DNA from: Bacillus sp. NTK074B
GTDB lineage: Bacteria > Bacillota > Bacilli > Bacillales > Bacillaceae_B
Direction of reading: 5' to 3'
Assembly (NCBI RefSeq): GCF_017303375.1
Contig: NZ_JAFKOH010000001.1
Span: 124,001-188,000, forward strand
Length of the DNA stretch: 64,000 nucleotides
Under the pieces are notes generated by a model, which was given only the letters and a program-made list of their open reading frames with translations, was not told the DNA's origin and did no database searches. Each line of letters starts with the position of its first letter. Positions within the stretch are counted from its first letter, which is position 1. Both the position numbers and the translations under genes were made by a program. Below are positions 51,377-61,321 of this stretch, piece by piece.

Positions 51377-51414
51377 AACTCGCCAATTCACACTGCGGCG
51401 AGTTCTACTTTTTT
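51377..51414 (+). terminator. Rightward terminator with no obvious upstream gene but sspM and the repeats
   Basis: Stem AACTCGCC/GGCGAGTT (51377-51384, 51397-51404) then CTACTTTTTT. The 51101-51456 gap contains only the palindromes and this stem. It could end a long rightward transcript from sspM through the repeats. Confidence 0.7.
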
Positions 51415-51456
51415 ATATAACGTCAACTAGAAAAAGGACTTCAAAACTTTATGTCA

Positions 51457-52491
51457 CTATGCCCGCCTCTTTTTTTCCTTTCCCCAGGGCCAAATCCATT
51501 TGAAAGCTCCTTTTACAGCAGCCAAATTCCTCAGCTGTCTCTGCTTATTCACAAACCAGTCTGTCAGCATGATATCACTTGGAAGCGATTGATGATTGTA
51601 CCATTCATCTTTGATCTCTGTGCTCATAGACCAATCATGGAGTTCACTCCACTCATGAGAAATGACATTGTAAGATTGATGTAGATCGGGTGTAGCAGTC
51701 CCATGGACATCCTGGCAGAATGTCTCATAATCCACCCGGGAACCAGTATGTTCAACATTTAAAGCGAACTCAAGAAAATCTTGATGATAGTCGGGGTGAA
51801 ATAAAATTTCAAATAAAAGATTACCCAGCTTGATTCTATTCCCGACCTTTCGAAAACCATGTACGCTTGCCCCAAAGAGCTCTCCATTTAACGTAGGGAA
51901 TAGGACAGAACTGAAGTGCAAGTGATCCTCAAGAAAGAAAAGAGCTGTACCGAACACCTTTCCCCTGTATGGATCTTGTTCAATAACCGGCCCCTGTATG
52001 AGGTGCTGCTCATTAATGATGAGAGACTGAACCAACCGCTTCTCGTCACCCTCTTCCCAAAATTTGTTCCACTCTTCTTCCATAAACTTCGAAACACGAA
52101 AGTACCCGGATAAGTGAAACATTTTCTTCTTATAGATCGTCGAATAATGATAGAGAAGGAGTTGTGGAAAGGCATCCTGAAAAATACTCCAATTCGCCCT
52201 TTCATATGTTTGAAAAAGGAGATTGCATGTATCATCACTTAAAATTTTCGGGAATATATCTCCCTTTAGGTCAGTCATATTCCACCCTGCATTCCGTGAT
52301 ACCATAGAAGCGAGAAAAGACCACTTTACCTCAGGGTGCAGGTGAAAGAATGTTTGATAAGCATTCGTGCGCGTTATATTATCCTTATTGTATGTATTCA
52401 CAAGATGATTTACATCATCGATCCATTCATTTTTACGTTTAGGTTCAGGTATATAGGGTAATAAGCGATAAGTATTGCCGAAGTTTTTCAT
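51457..52491 (-). CDS. yppC: DUF2515 family protein (YppC)
   Basis: A 344-residue soluble protein. Motifs include NITRTNAYQTFFHLHPEVKWSFLASMVSRNAGWNMTDLKG near residue 40, then QDAFPQLLLYHYS and EHLHFSSVLFPTLNGE. Long, aromatic-rich and basic at the end (WIWPWGKEKKRR). Only bacilli have YppC/DUF2515, next to recU in B. subtilis as here. Function unknown; it is divergent from recU. Confidence 0.85.
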   Translation of the reverse strand: MKNFGNTYRLLPYIPEPKRKNEWIDDVNHLVNTYNKDNITRTNAYQTFFHLHPEVKWSFLASMVSRNAGWNMTDLKGDIFPKILSDDTCNLLFQTYERANWSIFQDAFPQLLLYHYSTIYKKKMFHLSGYFRVSKFMEEEWNKFWEEGDEKRLVQSLIINEQHLIQGPVIEQDPYRGKVFGTALFFLEDHLHFSSVLFPTLNGELFGASVHGFRKVGNRIKLGNLLFEILFHPDYHQDFLEFALNVEHTGSRVDYETFCQDVHGTATPDLHQSYNVISHEWSELHDWSMSTEIKDEWYNHQSLPSDIMLTDWFVNKQRQLRNLAAVKGAFKWIWPWGKEKKRRA

Positions 52492-52605
52492 CCTTTTATC
52501 CCCCTTTCTTCCCTAGTCCTATAGTGAGGAGATTTGTAAACAATTATTCACACAAAATGGAGTGGTTTCTGTTATGATATAGATTAGTCTGTGAGGTGGA
52601 TTACC

Positions 52606-53214
52606 ATGAAATTCCATTATCCGAATGGAAAGAAATATGTGGAAGCTACATTACCCTCAAAAAAAATCAAGGCAAAACCGAACCAAATATCTTATAGCAA
52701 CAGAGGAATGACACTGGAAGAAGATATCAACGAAACGAACCAATATTATCTGACGTTTCAGAAAGCAGTCATTCATAAGAAACCGACACCTGTTCAGATT
52801 GTCGATGTTCACTACCCATCAAGGAGTGCCGCGGTCATTAAGGAAGCTTATTTTAAACAGCCGTCAACGACGGACTTTAACGGGGTCTACAAAGGCAGGT
52901 ATATTGATTTTGAAGCGAAGGAAACGAAAAACAAGACATCCTTCCCTCTTAAGAATTTCCATGAGCACCAGATCCTTCATATGGAAAACGTCCATAAGCA
53001 GGAGGGCATTACCTTCGTACTCATAAGGTTTTCATTATCAGAAGAAGTGTTCCTTCTCCCCTATGAAGCATTGCGCATTTATTGGGACCGCATGACAGGT
53101 GGCGGCAGAAAGTCAATCAAGCGGGAAGAAATGGAAGAGACAGGTTTTCCCATCCCCTTCGGTCTCCATCCAAGGGTCGATTATTTAAAAATAGTCCATC
53201 AGTTATATTTTTAG
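52606..53214 (+). CDS. recU: Holliday junction resolvase RecU
   Basis: A 202-residue nuclease. ATG 52606 follows GAGGTGG; five codons upstream are non-coding. [57 protein letters not shown] hold the acidic E-D-E-K active site, and FHEHQILHM is typical. RecU resolves Holliday junctions and helps chromosome segregation in Firmicutes. It is directly upstream of ponA and usually co-transcribed with it. Confidence 0.95.
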   Translation: MKFHYPNGKKYVEATLPSKKIKAKPNQISYSNRGMTLEEDINETNQYYLTFQKAVIHKKPTPVQIVDVHYPSRSAAVIKEAYFKQPSTTDFNGVYKGRYIDFEAKETKNKTSFPLKNFHEHQILHMENVHKQEGITFVLIRFSLSEEVFLLPYEALRIYWDRMTGGGRKSIKREEMEETGFPIPFGLHPRVDYLKIVHQLYF

Positions 53215-53317
53215 TTTAAGAAAAATGAGTTAATCTATAATTTATCTCATTATGAGTAGTATATTTTTAATCTTAGACAATACTAAAAACACAGAAGATT
53301 GAAAGTGAGGAAACAAT

Positions 53318-56041
53318 ATGGCTGGTCAATATAAGTCAAGGGAAGAAAAACGCCTGGCCCAACAGAAGTCAAAATCCAATAAGAGCAAGAAAAAAGGCTC
53401 TTTGGTTAAGCGCGTCATTATATCATTATTTATTATCGGTATCGTCGGGATGCTTGCGGGTGCAGGGCTATTCGCCTATTATGCATCAAGTGCCCCAAAG
53501 CTTGATGAAAAATTACTGAAGGATCCGATCGCATCGGAAATTTATGATATGAACGGAGACCTGATCACCTCTGTCGGAAAGGAAAACCGGGAATATGCAA
53601 ACTTTGAGGATATCCCTCAAGTCATGCAGGACGCGGTCATTGCAACGGAGGATAACCGTTTCTACAAACATAACGGGCTTGATTTGATCCGTTTGGGAGG
53701 GGCCGTCATTGCCAATGTGACCGGCGGTTTCGGTTCCGAAGGTGCTTCCACGATCACACAGCAGGTCATTAAAGGCTCCTTCTTGAGTCCTGAAAAAACC
53801 CTCAAGAGGAAAGCCCAGGAAGCGTGGCTTGCCTTGAAGCTCGAGCAGGAATATACCAAAGAAGAAATCTTTGAGATGTACTTCAATAAGGTATATATGT
53901 CCGGTGGAATCAATGGTATGGCGACGGCAGCGGATTACTACTATGGGAAAGACATTAAAGATATCAAGCTGAATGAAGCTGCCTTAATTGCCGGACTTCC
54001 ACAAAGTCCAAACAACTATAACCCATTCAAGCATCCTGAAAGTGCCGAAAAGAGACGGAATATTGTTCTTTCCTTAATGGCTCAGCACGGAAAAATTACT
54101 GAAAAAGAAAAAGAAGAAGCCCAGGCCATTCCTATCACCAAAGGATTAGTGTCTGCAGAGGACATAGAAGAGAAAAACAGGGATAAGTATCCGGCCTTCG
54201 TAGATGCGGTCATTGATGAAGTGCAAAAAATGGGAGACTATAACTTATACTCTGACGGATTAAAAGTTTATACGACGGTCGACCCGAATGCCCAAAAGCG
54301 GTTGGAAGAGATTCTTGCAGGTGAAAACACAAGCTTCACCTATCCTGATGCTGCCGAAGAACCGATGCAGGCCGGGGTCACCCTCCTTGATACGAAAACA
54401 GGGGAAATACGGGCGATCGGTGGTGGACGTGAGCAGGATCCAAACGTGAAACGTGGATTCAATTTCGCCATTGACTCCAAGCGTCAGCCGGGATCCACCA
54501 TCAAGCCCCTGCTTGATTATGCTCCTGCCATTGAACATTTAAAATGGTCCACGTACCATATTTTAAAAGACGAACCTTATGAATACTCAAACGGAACGGA
54601 AATCAATAACTATGACGGACAATTTAAAGGGCCGATCACCATCCGCGAAGGTTTATGGGATTCCCGTAATATCACGGCACTGAAAGCCTTCCAGGCAGTG
54701 GGTGCTGACAAGGCGGCGGACTTCGTAAACGGTCTTGGACTGAAGTTCGATCATTATTATGAATCAGCTTCAATCGGCGGTGTTTCACCTGGTGTGAACT
54801 CTGTTCAAATGGCCGGTGCGTATGCTGCGTTCGGTAATGAAGGCGTATATAATAAGCCACATACTGTTACGAAAGTCGTCCTGCGCGACGGTGAAACTGA
54901 GATCAAGAATGACAACAAGCCTAAGCCTGCCATGAAAGGCTACACGGCCTACATGATTTCCGACATGCTGAAAAGCGTCATCGACCACCCGCAGGGAACG
55001 GGTAAATTTGCGAAAGTTCCTGGATTACCGATGGCAGGGAAATCAGGTACAACGAATTATTCTCAGAAAGAACGCGATAAATATGGAATTGCTAAAACAG
55101 ATGCACCTGATTCATGGTTTGTAGGATACACGACCAATTACACGGCAGCCGTTTGGACAGGGTACAAAACACAATCCATTCCGCTTTCACCGAGTGATCG
55201 TCATGTCGCTCAATACATAGTCAGCGACCTGATGAGCTATGTGCATGATGGTGTCGATACACCTGATTTCAAAAAGCCTGACAGCGTTGTAGAATCGAAA
55301 GTGGAAATCGGAAGCGACCCTGCAAGACTGCCAAGTGACTATACACCGGATGATAGAATTATCACAGAATTATTTGTCAAAGGCACGGAACCTTCCAAGG
55401 TTTCCAAAGAGTTCGATAAGATTGATGCACCTTCCAAACTGAAAGGTAAATTCAATAAAAAGGATAAGACCATCACCCTTTCATGGGATTACGGCAAAGA
55501 AAAAGACGTACAGTTCGAAGTTTCCGTATCCATTAATGGTGAAGGGAAACAAGTTCTGACCACTACTGATAAAAAAGGTTTAAATGTAGAAAACATTCAA
55601 TCCGAAGGTACCTTCAGCTTCGAAGTAGTCGCCATTTCCGATGACCAACGAAGTAATCCTGCATCCGTGAACGTAGAGGTAAAATCGGATAAAAAGGATG
55701 AAGGAAATACGGAAGAAGACAATGAAGGAAACAATAGTAACGACCAAGGCAACGGTAACGACCAGGACCAGGGTAATGGTAACGGTCAGGATAACGGCAA
55801 TGAGGACAACTCTGGAAATGATGGTGGAAATACCGGTGGAGATGATGGTACCACCCCGCCACCTGAAGGAGATGGAACCGGTGACGGAGGAGCTGGCGGT
55901 GACACTGGAACCGGAGATGAAGGCACTGGTGATGGAGGCACCGGCGGCACTGGAACTGGAGACGGGACTGGGAGTGGTACCGGAACAGGTGATGGTACCG
56001 GTACACCAGCCACTCAATCAGAACCGAGAAGAAACCAATAA
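53318..56041 (+). CDS. ponA: Class A penicillin-binding protein 1 (PBP1)
   Basis: A 907-residue bifunctional peptidoglycan synthase. Basic cytoplasmic tail (residues 1-28), membrane helix (30-54), GT51 transglycosylase (about 70-250; EDNRFYKHNGLDLIRLG, GASTITQQ), transpeptidase with SxxK at Ser393-Lys396 (QPGSTIK) and KSGT at 575-578, then a fibronectin-III-like domain (about 700-790) and a ~115-residue Gly/Asp/Asn/Thr-rich tail ending SEPRRNQ. GpsB, also in this window, binds the PBP1 cytoplasmic tail. Target of beta-lactams. Confidence 0.97.
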   Translation: MAGQYKSREEKRLAQQKSKSNKSKKKGSLVKRVIISLFIIGIVGMLAGAGLFAYYASSAPKLDEKLLKDPIASEIYDMNGDLITSVGKENREYANFEDIPQVMQDAVIATEDNRFYKHNGLDLIRLGGAVIANVTGGFGSEGASTITQQVIKGSFLSPEKTLKRKAQEAWLALKLEQEYTKEEIFEMYFNKVYMSGGINGMATAADYYYGKDIKDIKLNEAALIAGLPQSPNNYNPFKHPESAEKRRNIVLSLMAQHGKITEKEKEEAQAIPITKGLVSAEDIEEKNRDKYPAFVDAVIDEVQKMGDYNLYSDGLKVYTTVDPNAQKRLEEILAGENTSFTYPDAAEEPMQAGVTLLDTKTGEIRAIGGGREQDPNVKRGFNFAIDSKRQPGSTIKPLLDYAPAIEHLKWSTYHILKDEPYEYSNGTEINNYDGQFKGPITIREGLWDSRNITALKAFQAVGADKAADFVNGLGLKFDHYYESASIGGVSPGVNSVQMAGAYAAFGNEGVYNKPHTVTKVVLRDGETEIKNDNKPKPAMKGYTAYMISDMLKSVIDHPQGTGKFAKVPGLPMAGKSGTTNYSQKERDKYGIAKTDAPDSWFVGYTTNYTAAVWTGYKTQSIPLSPSDRHVAQYIVSDLMSYVHDGVDTPDFKKPDSVVESKVEIGSDPARLPSDYTPDDRIITELFVKGTEPSKVSKEFDKIDAPSKLKGKFNKKDKTITLSWDYGKEKDVQFEVSVSINGEGKQVLTTTDKKGLNVENIQSEGTFSFEVVAISDDQRSNPASVNVEVKSDKKDEGNTEEDNEGNNSNDQGNGNDQDQGNGNGQDNGNEDNSGNDGGNTGGDDGTTPPPEGDGTGDGGAGGDTGTGDEGTGDGGTGGTGTGDGTGSGTGTGDGTGTPATQSEPRRNQ

Positions 56042-56048
56042 TTAAAAT

Positions 56049-56080
56049 AAGGCAACGAGAGGATTCTCTCGTTGCCTTAT
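56049..56080. terminator. Terminator between ponA and ypoC
   Basis: Perfect 13-bp stem AAGGCAACGAGAG/CTCTCGTTGCCTT (56049-56061, 56066-56078) with GATT loop, convergent genes. Confidence 0.93.
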
Positions 56081-56592
56081 TTATTTGCGGATTGATTCAA
56101 TGCCAGATACTTGGCGTACTGTTTATGTTGTTCCTCAAAAAGCTGAGCCAGCTGTATATAAGAATGATAAAGTGCCGGATTATCCCTAATGAAGGTTAAC
56201 CGTTCAACGACATTAACAGGCTTCAAGGAAAATCGTTCAACTGTAGACTGCCAATTGTCCAAATTTACCGGCTGTTTATTCGTCCAATACAAAAGTAAAT
56301 AAAACCCACCAATGCTTTTTCTCATTGACTCCAACACGTTTTTTGAACGGCTTCTGAACAACGCTTTAATATGATCCTCTTCCTTTTTCCAATCCCTGAT
56401 GATGTCTTTTGCAAACGCACCTTGAACCATCCAGGGCACAGGATTTACGTTCTCCCCATTATAATAAAGGATCTCAAATGCGAAAAGAGGATTACAAGGC
56501 TTGATTTGCGACTCATTGAACTTCAATTTATCATCGGTAAAGAAAAAAGGATCTCTTAATTCCCTTGGGATGTTGAATACTGTTGTACTCAT
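56077..56592 (-). CDS. ypoC: YpoC family protein
   Basis: A 171-residue protein from ATG 56592, which overlaps the nth stop (ATGA). It is soluble, helical, with NIPRELRDPFFF, PCNPLFAFEILYYNGENVNPVPW and the C-terminal YIQLAQLFEEQHKQYAKYLA. Unknown function; always with nth and dnaD in bacilli. Translationally coupled to nth. Confidence 0.85.
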   Translation of the reverse strand: MSTTVFNIPRELRDPFFFTDDKLKFNESQIKPCNPLFAFEILYYNGENVNPVPWMVQGAFAKDIIRDWKKEEDHIKALFRSRSKNVLESMRKSIGGFYLLLYWTNKQPVNLDNWQSTVERFSLKPVNVVERLTFIRDNPALYHSYIQLAQLFEEQHKQYAKYLALNQSANK

Positions 56593-57245
56593 ATGTCGCC
56601 CTTTTTCTTCAATCTTTTTTGCCCTTCCCTGCACAGGTCTACCAATGGACAAACCTCGCACTGAGGAGATTGCGCTTTACAATGATAGCGGCCGAAGAAG
56701 ATTAAGCGATGATGAGTTTCGGACCATTCTTCCCTGGGAATTTTCTTCATCAACGTTTTTTCAACCTCCAGGACGCTGTCTTTCCACCTGCAAATCCCGA
56801 GCCGCTTACTCACCCGTTCAACATGTGTATCAACCGCCAAAGCAGGGATTCCAAAGGCAACAGAAACCACTACGTTCGCCGTTTTCCTGCCGACACCGGG
56901 AAGCTTCACTAACTCTTCGTGACTCTCTGGTACTTCCCCTCCATACTCTGTTAGGAGAATCTCACACAATCTTCGGATATTTTTTGCTTTGTTACGATAC
57001 AAACCGATAGAGCGTATGTCCTGCTCGAGTTCTTCCAACGTGACATCGAGATAGTCCTCCGGCTGTTTATATTTCTCAAATAAATTCCTGGTGACTTTAT
57101 TGACAAGAACATCCGTACACTGTGCCGAAAGAAGGACCGCAATCACGAGCTCGAATGGGTTGTCATGACGAAGTTCACAGTGAGCGTCCGGGAACATTTC
57201 CCTCATTTCATCCAGGCATATTTGTATCTGTTTTTTATTTAACAT
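56589..57245 (-). CDS. nth: Endonuclease III
   Basis: A 218-residue DNA glycosylase/AP lyase for oxidised pyrimidines. ATG 57245 follows GGAGGT by 10 bases. Helix-hairpin-helix LPGVGRKTANVVVSVAFG with catalytic Lys near residue 120, the catalytic Asp in VDTHVERVSKRLG, and the Fe-S cluster C-x6-C-x2-C-x5-C (CKAQSPQCEVCPLVDLC). All residues intact. Operon with dnaD and ypoC. Confidence 0.97.
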   Translation of the reverse strand: MLNKKQIQICLDEMREMFPDAHCELRHDNPFELVIAVLLSAQCTDVLVNKVTRNLFEKYKQPEDYLDVTLEELEQDIRSIGLYRNKAKNIRRLCEILLTEYGGEVPESHEELVKLPGVGRKTANVVVSVAFGIPALAVDTHVERVSKRLGICRWKDSVLEVEKTLMKKIPREEWSETHHRLIFFGRYHCKAQSPQCEVCPLVDLCREGQKRLKKKGDI

Positions 57246-57289
57246 GTTATCTACTACCTCCAGCAAAAGGAATGATATGTATCAAATGA

Positions 57290-57323
57290 AAAGGGACTGA
57301 CCCGGGCAGGTGCAGTCCCCTTT
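57290..57323 (-). terminator. Terminator-like hairpin between dnaD and nth
   Basis: AAAGGGACTG pairs with CAGTCCCCTTT (57290-57299, 57313-57323). On the minus strand it is followed by TTTCATTTG; it may be an attenuator inside the operon or end dnaD. Confidence 0.65.
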
Positions 57324-57330
57324 GAACACT

Positions 57331-58041
57331 TTATTGCTCAAGCCAATTGTAAAATGGAACGGATTTCCGTTTAGGGGAAGACGCTGACTCATTGGGAGCA
57401 GCCTGCTTCTGATGGGATCTGAAGCGCTGACTTTGACTTCGGGCGTCTTCAATGGTTTTCACGCCGTTCTTCTTCCACTCGAATAGAATCCGGTCGATAT
57501 ACCGGAAGTTCAACTTCCCTGAAATGACGGCTTCCCTCAAAGCTGCTTTAATGATAATCGCATTATGATCATCCTGATCCAGCCACATAGCAAGAGTTTC
57601 GCATTCCAATGGAGAAAGAGGACGACCAAATTCCTGTTCGAATGTTGTATAAATGTCCGCTTCTTCTTCCATTGATTGCTGCATTTGTTTCATCTTTGAA
57701 TCCTGTATGACGAATTCCGCCAGCTTTTCCCAAAGGGGATTCAGGGAGTACTTCTCAAATAGAATGCCATCTGACGATGAACCTTCTTCAATCGATAAAA
57801 ACTGCTGTTGAATGAGTTTCCGTAATAGGGATGAACAATATTCACCGGAAATGCTCATCGGCATGGAAAGTTCTTCAGGGGTCGGAAAGTAGTTGCCCTT
57901 TTCCAAATGGCCATAAATATGCAGAAGCAGAACAAATTCTGATTCATTTAATCCCAGTGTATGGTAATTTGATAATAATAATTGCGGAATGTTCAGTGTC
58001 CCCTCTTCTATCCAGGACACCATTAAATGTTTATAATCCAT
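57331..58041 (-). CDS. dnaD: DNA replication protein DnaD
   Basis: A 236-residue primosome protein. ATG 58041 follows GAGGTG by 8 bases. DDBH1 (residues 1-100, winged helix, LGLNESEFVLLLHIYGHL) and DDBH2 (about 125-200, FEQEFGRPLSPLECETLAMWLDQDDHNAIIIKAALREAV and YIDRILFEWKKNGV). The C-terminal basic tail binds DNA. DnaD loads the helicase with DnaB/DnaI at oriC and restart sites. Confidence 0.95.
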   Translation of the reverse strand: MDYKHLMVSWIEEGTLNIPQLLLSNYHTLGLNESEFVLLLHIYGHLEKGNYFPTPEELSMPMSISGEYCSSLLRKLIQQQFLSIEEGSSSDGILFEKYSLNPLWEKLAEFVIQDSKMKQMQQSMEEEADIYTTFEQEFGRPLSPLECETLAMWLDQDDHNAIIIKAALREAVISGKLNFRYIDRILFEWKKNGVKTIEDARSQSQRFRSHQKQAAPNESASSPKRKSVPFYNWLEQ

Positions 58042-58144
58042 ATTCAGCACACCTCACTCAATAGTATATCATGATTCAATATATGTGGACATGGTTACGG
58101 ATTAGAAGAAAGATGGAAAAAACCAGATCATAAACAAAAGAACC

Positions 58145-58171
58145 GGCGAGAATTGCCTTAGCAATTCCGCC
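58145..58171 (-). terminator. Terminator of asnS
   Basis: GGCGAGAATTGC/GCAATTCCGCC stem (58145-58156, 58161-58171, one mismatch) with a T-rich minus-strand tail GGTTCTTTTG. Confidence 0.75.
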
Positions 58172-58190
58172 AGCTCTAGGTTTGGTTTTA

Positions 58191-59483
58191 TTATGGGTAT
58201 AAACGGTTCAATAGACGCGGGAATGGGATGGTTTCCCTTACATGTTCTACTCCGCTGATCCAGGCTACTGTCCTTTCGAGACCAAGACCGAATCCGGAAT
58301 GAGGAACGGACCCATATTCCCTTAGCTCAAGGTACCACTTGTATGCGTCTGTAGCAAGCTCATGCTCTTCAATGCGCTGCTTCATTAACTCTGCGTCATG
58401 GATACGTTCTGAACCACCTATGATCTCTCCATACCCTTCAGGAGCGATCAAGTCTGCACATAGTACTACATCATCACGATCCGGATCCGGCTGCATATAG
58501 AAAGGCTTTAGAGAAGTCGGATAATGGGTGATGAATACCGGCTTGTCGTAGCTTTCAGCAATGGCTGTCTCATGAGGGGCACCGAAGTCATCTCCCCATT
58601 CGATGTCATCAAAGCCTTTTTCATGTAATAATTTCAGTGCATCGTCATAGGTGATGCGAGGGAACGGGGCTTTGATCTGCTCCAGCTTAGATGTATCTCT
58701 TCCCAGGCGATCTAATTCAAGCTTACAATGATCCAGTACGGATTGGACGATGTAAGACACATACTGCTCCTGAACTTCCAGGTTATCCTTGAAATCGTAG
58801 AATGCCATTTCAGGCTCGATCATCCAGAATTCGATTAGATGACGACGGGTCTTCGACTTTTCCGCCCTGAATGTAGGTCCGAATGAGAATACTTTCCCGA
58901 GTGCCATGGCTGCAGCTTCCATATAAAGCTGACCACTTTGGGAAAGATACGCGTCTTCCTCGAAATATTTCGTGGCAAATAATTCTGTCGTTCCTTCAGG
59001 TGCACTTCCTGTGAGGATTGGTGGATCCACCTTTACAAATCCTTCTTGATTGAAGAATTCATATGTAGCCCGAATGATTTCATTACGCACTTTCATCACG
59101 GCATGCTGCTTGCGTGAACGAAGCCAAAGGTGACGATGGTCCATAAGGAATTCGGTTCCATGCTCCTTCGGAGTGATCGGATAATCCAAAGCTTCATGGA
59201 TGACTTCTACACTTTTCACCTGCAGTTCGTATCCAAAAGGAGAACGAGAATCTTCAGAAACTGTACCTGTTACATATAGTGATGTCTCTTGTGTTAATGA
59301 TTTTGCTTTTTGAAAGATTTCTTCTTCCACTTCACTTTTGACGACGACACCTTGAATGAATCCTGTTCCGTCACGAAGCTGGAGAAAGGCAATTTTTCCA
59401 CTTGAACGTTTGTTGGCGAGCCATGCTCCGATGGTTACTTCTTCCCCAACGAACTTACTTACTTGAGATATAGTAGTTTTCAC
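58191..59483 (-). CDS. asnS: Asparaginyl-tRNA synthetase
   Basis: A 430-residue class II synthetase. N-terminal OB-fold (residues 1-110), then catalytic motifs: motif 2 [26 protein letters not shown], motif 3 [15 protein letters not shown]. Charges tRNA-Asn. No T-box leader is visible upstream. Same order with aspB and dnaD as in B. subtilis. Confidence 0.97.
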   Translation of the reverse strand: MKTTISQVSKFVGEEVTIGAWLANKRSSGKIAFLQLRDGTGFIQGVVVKSEVEEEIFQKAKSLTQETSLYVTGTVSEDSRSPFGYELQVKSVEVIHEALDYPITPKEHGTEFLMDHRHLWLRSRKQHAVMKVRNEIIRATYEFFNQEGFVKVDPPILTGSAPEGTTELFATKYFEEDAYLSQSGQLYMEAAAMALGKVFSFGPTFRAEKSKTRRHLIEFWMIEPEMAFYDFKDNLEVQEQYVSYIVQSVLDHCKLELDRLGRDTSKLEQIKAPFPRITYDDALKLLHEKGFDDIEWGDDFGAPHETAIAESYDKPVFITHYPTSLKPFYMQPDPDRDDVVLCADLIAPEGYGEIIGGSERIHDAELMKQRIEEHELATDAYKWYLELREYGSVPHSGFGLGLERTVAWISGVEHVRETIPFPRLLNRLYP

Positions 59484-59591
59484 GATTTTTTCCCTCCAAA
59501 AAAACTAAGACGCTTATGTATCGTCCTTTATTATACATTTACCGTTATCCTGTCGCAATAGATAGAGTAAAACGAGATGATTTTAAGGAAA

Positions 59592-59616
59592 AAGCAGACC
59601 GGTATACGGTCTGCAA
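59592..59616 (-). terminator. Terminator of the tseB-aspB operon
   Basis: Stem GCAGACCG/CGGTCTGC (59594-59601, 59607-59614) followed on the minus strand by TTTTTCC. Confidence 0.85.
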
Positions 59617-59624
59617 ACCTGGTA

Positions 59625-60815
59625 TTATTTACTTTTGCTGACAACAAATTCGTGCATACGTTCGATTGCGTTCTCGAGGGCTGAAAGGCTTGTGGCATAT
59701 GAAAGACGGATATTGTTTTCAGATCCGAAACCTGAGCCGGGGATGACTGCTACCTTTGCCTCTTCCAGAAGGGCTTTCGTGAATTCATCCACATTGATAT
59801 ATCCTGTGTTCTTGGCGGCTTCCGATACATTCGGGAAAAGATAGAAAGCACCTTGAGGCTTCAAACAATGAAATCCAGGGATATTGTTCACCTTATCAAA
59901 CACAATGTTCAATCGCTCTTGGAAAGAGTTTCTCATATCCTCTACCGGCTTTTGACCCCCTGCATAGGCAGCGACAGCGCCAAATTGTGAGGTTGTAGTA
60001 GGATTTGATGTAGAATGACTCGCAAGATTGGTCATGGCCTTTATAACCCCTTCGTTACCTGCCGCATACCCGATTCTCCACCCGGTCATGGAGTGGGATT
60101 TAGATACTCCGTTAATCACGATGGTTAGTTCTTTTAGTTCAGGGGACAATTCAGCAATGGAAGTATGTGTGTTTCCACCATAAACCAGCTTTTCATATAT
60201 TTCATCTGACACGATCATAATGCCCTTATCTAAGCAAACATTCCCGATATCTTGAAGCTCCTCACGGGAATATAGCATACCTGTAGGATTACTTGGTGTG
60301 TTGAGAATGACGGCCTTTGTTTTTGATGTGATTGCTTCCTTCAGCTGTTGTGGAGTAATTTTGTAGGCATTCTCCTCTTTCCCTTCCACAAACACCGGAA
60401 CCCCTCCGGCAAGCTTCACTTGCTCAGGGTAGCTGACCCAGTAGGGAGTAGGGATGATGACTTCATCCCCATCGTTTAACAGGACTTGGAACAATGTATA
60501 AAGGGCATGCTTCGCACCACTGGTCACGATGATTTCGGATGATGTATACGTCAGCTTTTGATCTGTTTCGAATTTGTGGATGATGGCTTCTTTCAATTTC
60601 GCCATACCGCCTGATGGAGTATATTTGGTATGACCTTCCGTCATGGACTCATATGCAGCCTGAATGATATGTTCCGGTGTATTAAAGTCTGGTTCACCTG
60701 CACCCAACCCGATGACATCGATTCCCTGTGACTTCATCTCTTTCGCTTTAGCCGTGATTGCTAATGTCGTTGATGGTGTTAATGCACTGACTCTATCAGC
60801 TAATGTGAATTTCAT
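59625..60815 (-). CDS. aspB: Aspartate aminotransferase (class I PLP)
   Basis: A 396-residue aminotransferase. ATG 60815 follows AGGGGG by 9 bases. The PLP Lys is in NGVSKSHSMTGWRIGYAAG; LGAGEPDFNTPEHI, NTPSNPTG and the final NIRLSYATS with the substrate Arg are present. Makes aspartate from oxaloacetate and glutamate; next to asnS and tseB as in B. subtilis. Confidence 0.95.
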   Translation of the reverse strand: MKFTLADRVSALTPSTTLAITAKAKEMKSQGIDVIGLGAGEPDFNTPEHIIQAAYESMTEGHTKYTPSGGMAKLKEAIIHKFETDQKLTYTSSEIIVTSGAKHALYTLFQVLLNDGDEVIIPTPYWVSYPEQVKLAGGVPVFVEGKEENAYKITPQQLKEAITSKTKAVILNTPSNPTGMLYSREELQDIGNVCLDKGIMIVSDEIYEKLVYGGNTHTSIAELSPELKELTIVINGVSKSHSMTGWRIGYAAGNEGVIKAMTNLASHSTSNPTTTSQFGAVAAYAGGQKPVEDMRNSFQERLNIVFDKVNNIPGFHCLKPQGAFYLFPNVSEAAKNTGYINVDEFTKALLEEAKVAVIPGSGFGSENNIRLSYATSLSALENAIERMHEFVVSKSK

Positions 60816-60832
60816 TGACGTTTTCCCCCTGA

Positions 60833-61309
60833 TCATAAATTTTCAATTTTCCTCCACCACTCTCCGGTAGAAAACAGCAGATAATAATAGTTTAAATTAT
60901 CTTGTTGATCTAAGTAGGTCATTTCCCATACGGGACCGACCGACTCGTATCCTAAGCGGACTGATAATAATTCTTTCGGTTTCTTTTCATCTTTTAGTTT
61001 ATTGATTGCCTGATCTTTTGTAATGCCATCAGCCCATTTTTTCTCAACAATATCCCCTTTCTTTTTGGGAACCCATGCAATCAGCTTTTCCTTTGTGTTA
61101 TTTTCACCGGTTACGACCACATAGGATTTAGATCCATTATAGAAGCTTGTGTTTTCTACTTTAACAATAGCCGTTTCGTCTGCGACCCGTTTTAAGGCCA
61201 TATCTGCCTCTTGATCGAGTGGGTCTCGGGAAATTTGATATATTAGGACTGAAGAGGTTACTCCAATGACGATGAATAATACTACTACAATGGTTATCAC
61301 TTTTTTCAT
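60833..61309 (-). CDS. tseB: PBP-regulating membrane protein TseB (YpmB)
   Basis: A 158-residue protein: N-terminal membrane helix (residues 3-23), then two PepSY/DUF5590-like extracytoplasmic repeats (ETAIVKVENTSFYNGSKSYVVVTGE; GITKDQAINKLKD...LGYESVGPVWEMTYLDQQDNLNYYYLLFSTGEWWRKI). In B. subtilis TseB (YpmB) supports PBP2A activity during cell elongation. ATG 61309 is preceded by GAGTGAT. Ends 17 bases before aspB, same operon. Confidence 0.88.
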   Translation of the reverse strand: MKKVITIVVVLFIVIGVTSSVLIYQISRDPLDQEADMALKRVADETAIVKVENTSFYNGSKSYVVVTGENNTKEKLIAWVPKKKGDIVEKKWADGITKDQAINKLKDEKKPKELLSVRLGYESVGPVWEMTYLDQQDNLNYYYLLFSTGEWWRKIENL

Positions 61310-61321
61310 TACAATCACTCT

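Noticed and set aside
55580..56045. Long antisense and out-of-frame ORFs over the ponA tail
   Set aside because: Produced by the GC-rich low-complexity repeats of the tail; Val/Ser/Pro/His-rich products without start signals.
59484..59624. T-box leader for asnS
   Set aside because: The gap is too short and shows no T-box sequence (TGGNACCGCG-type) or specifier stem; it holds the aspB terminator.
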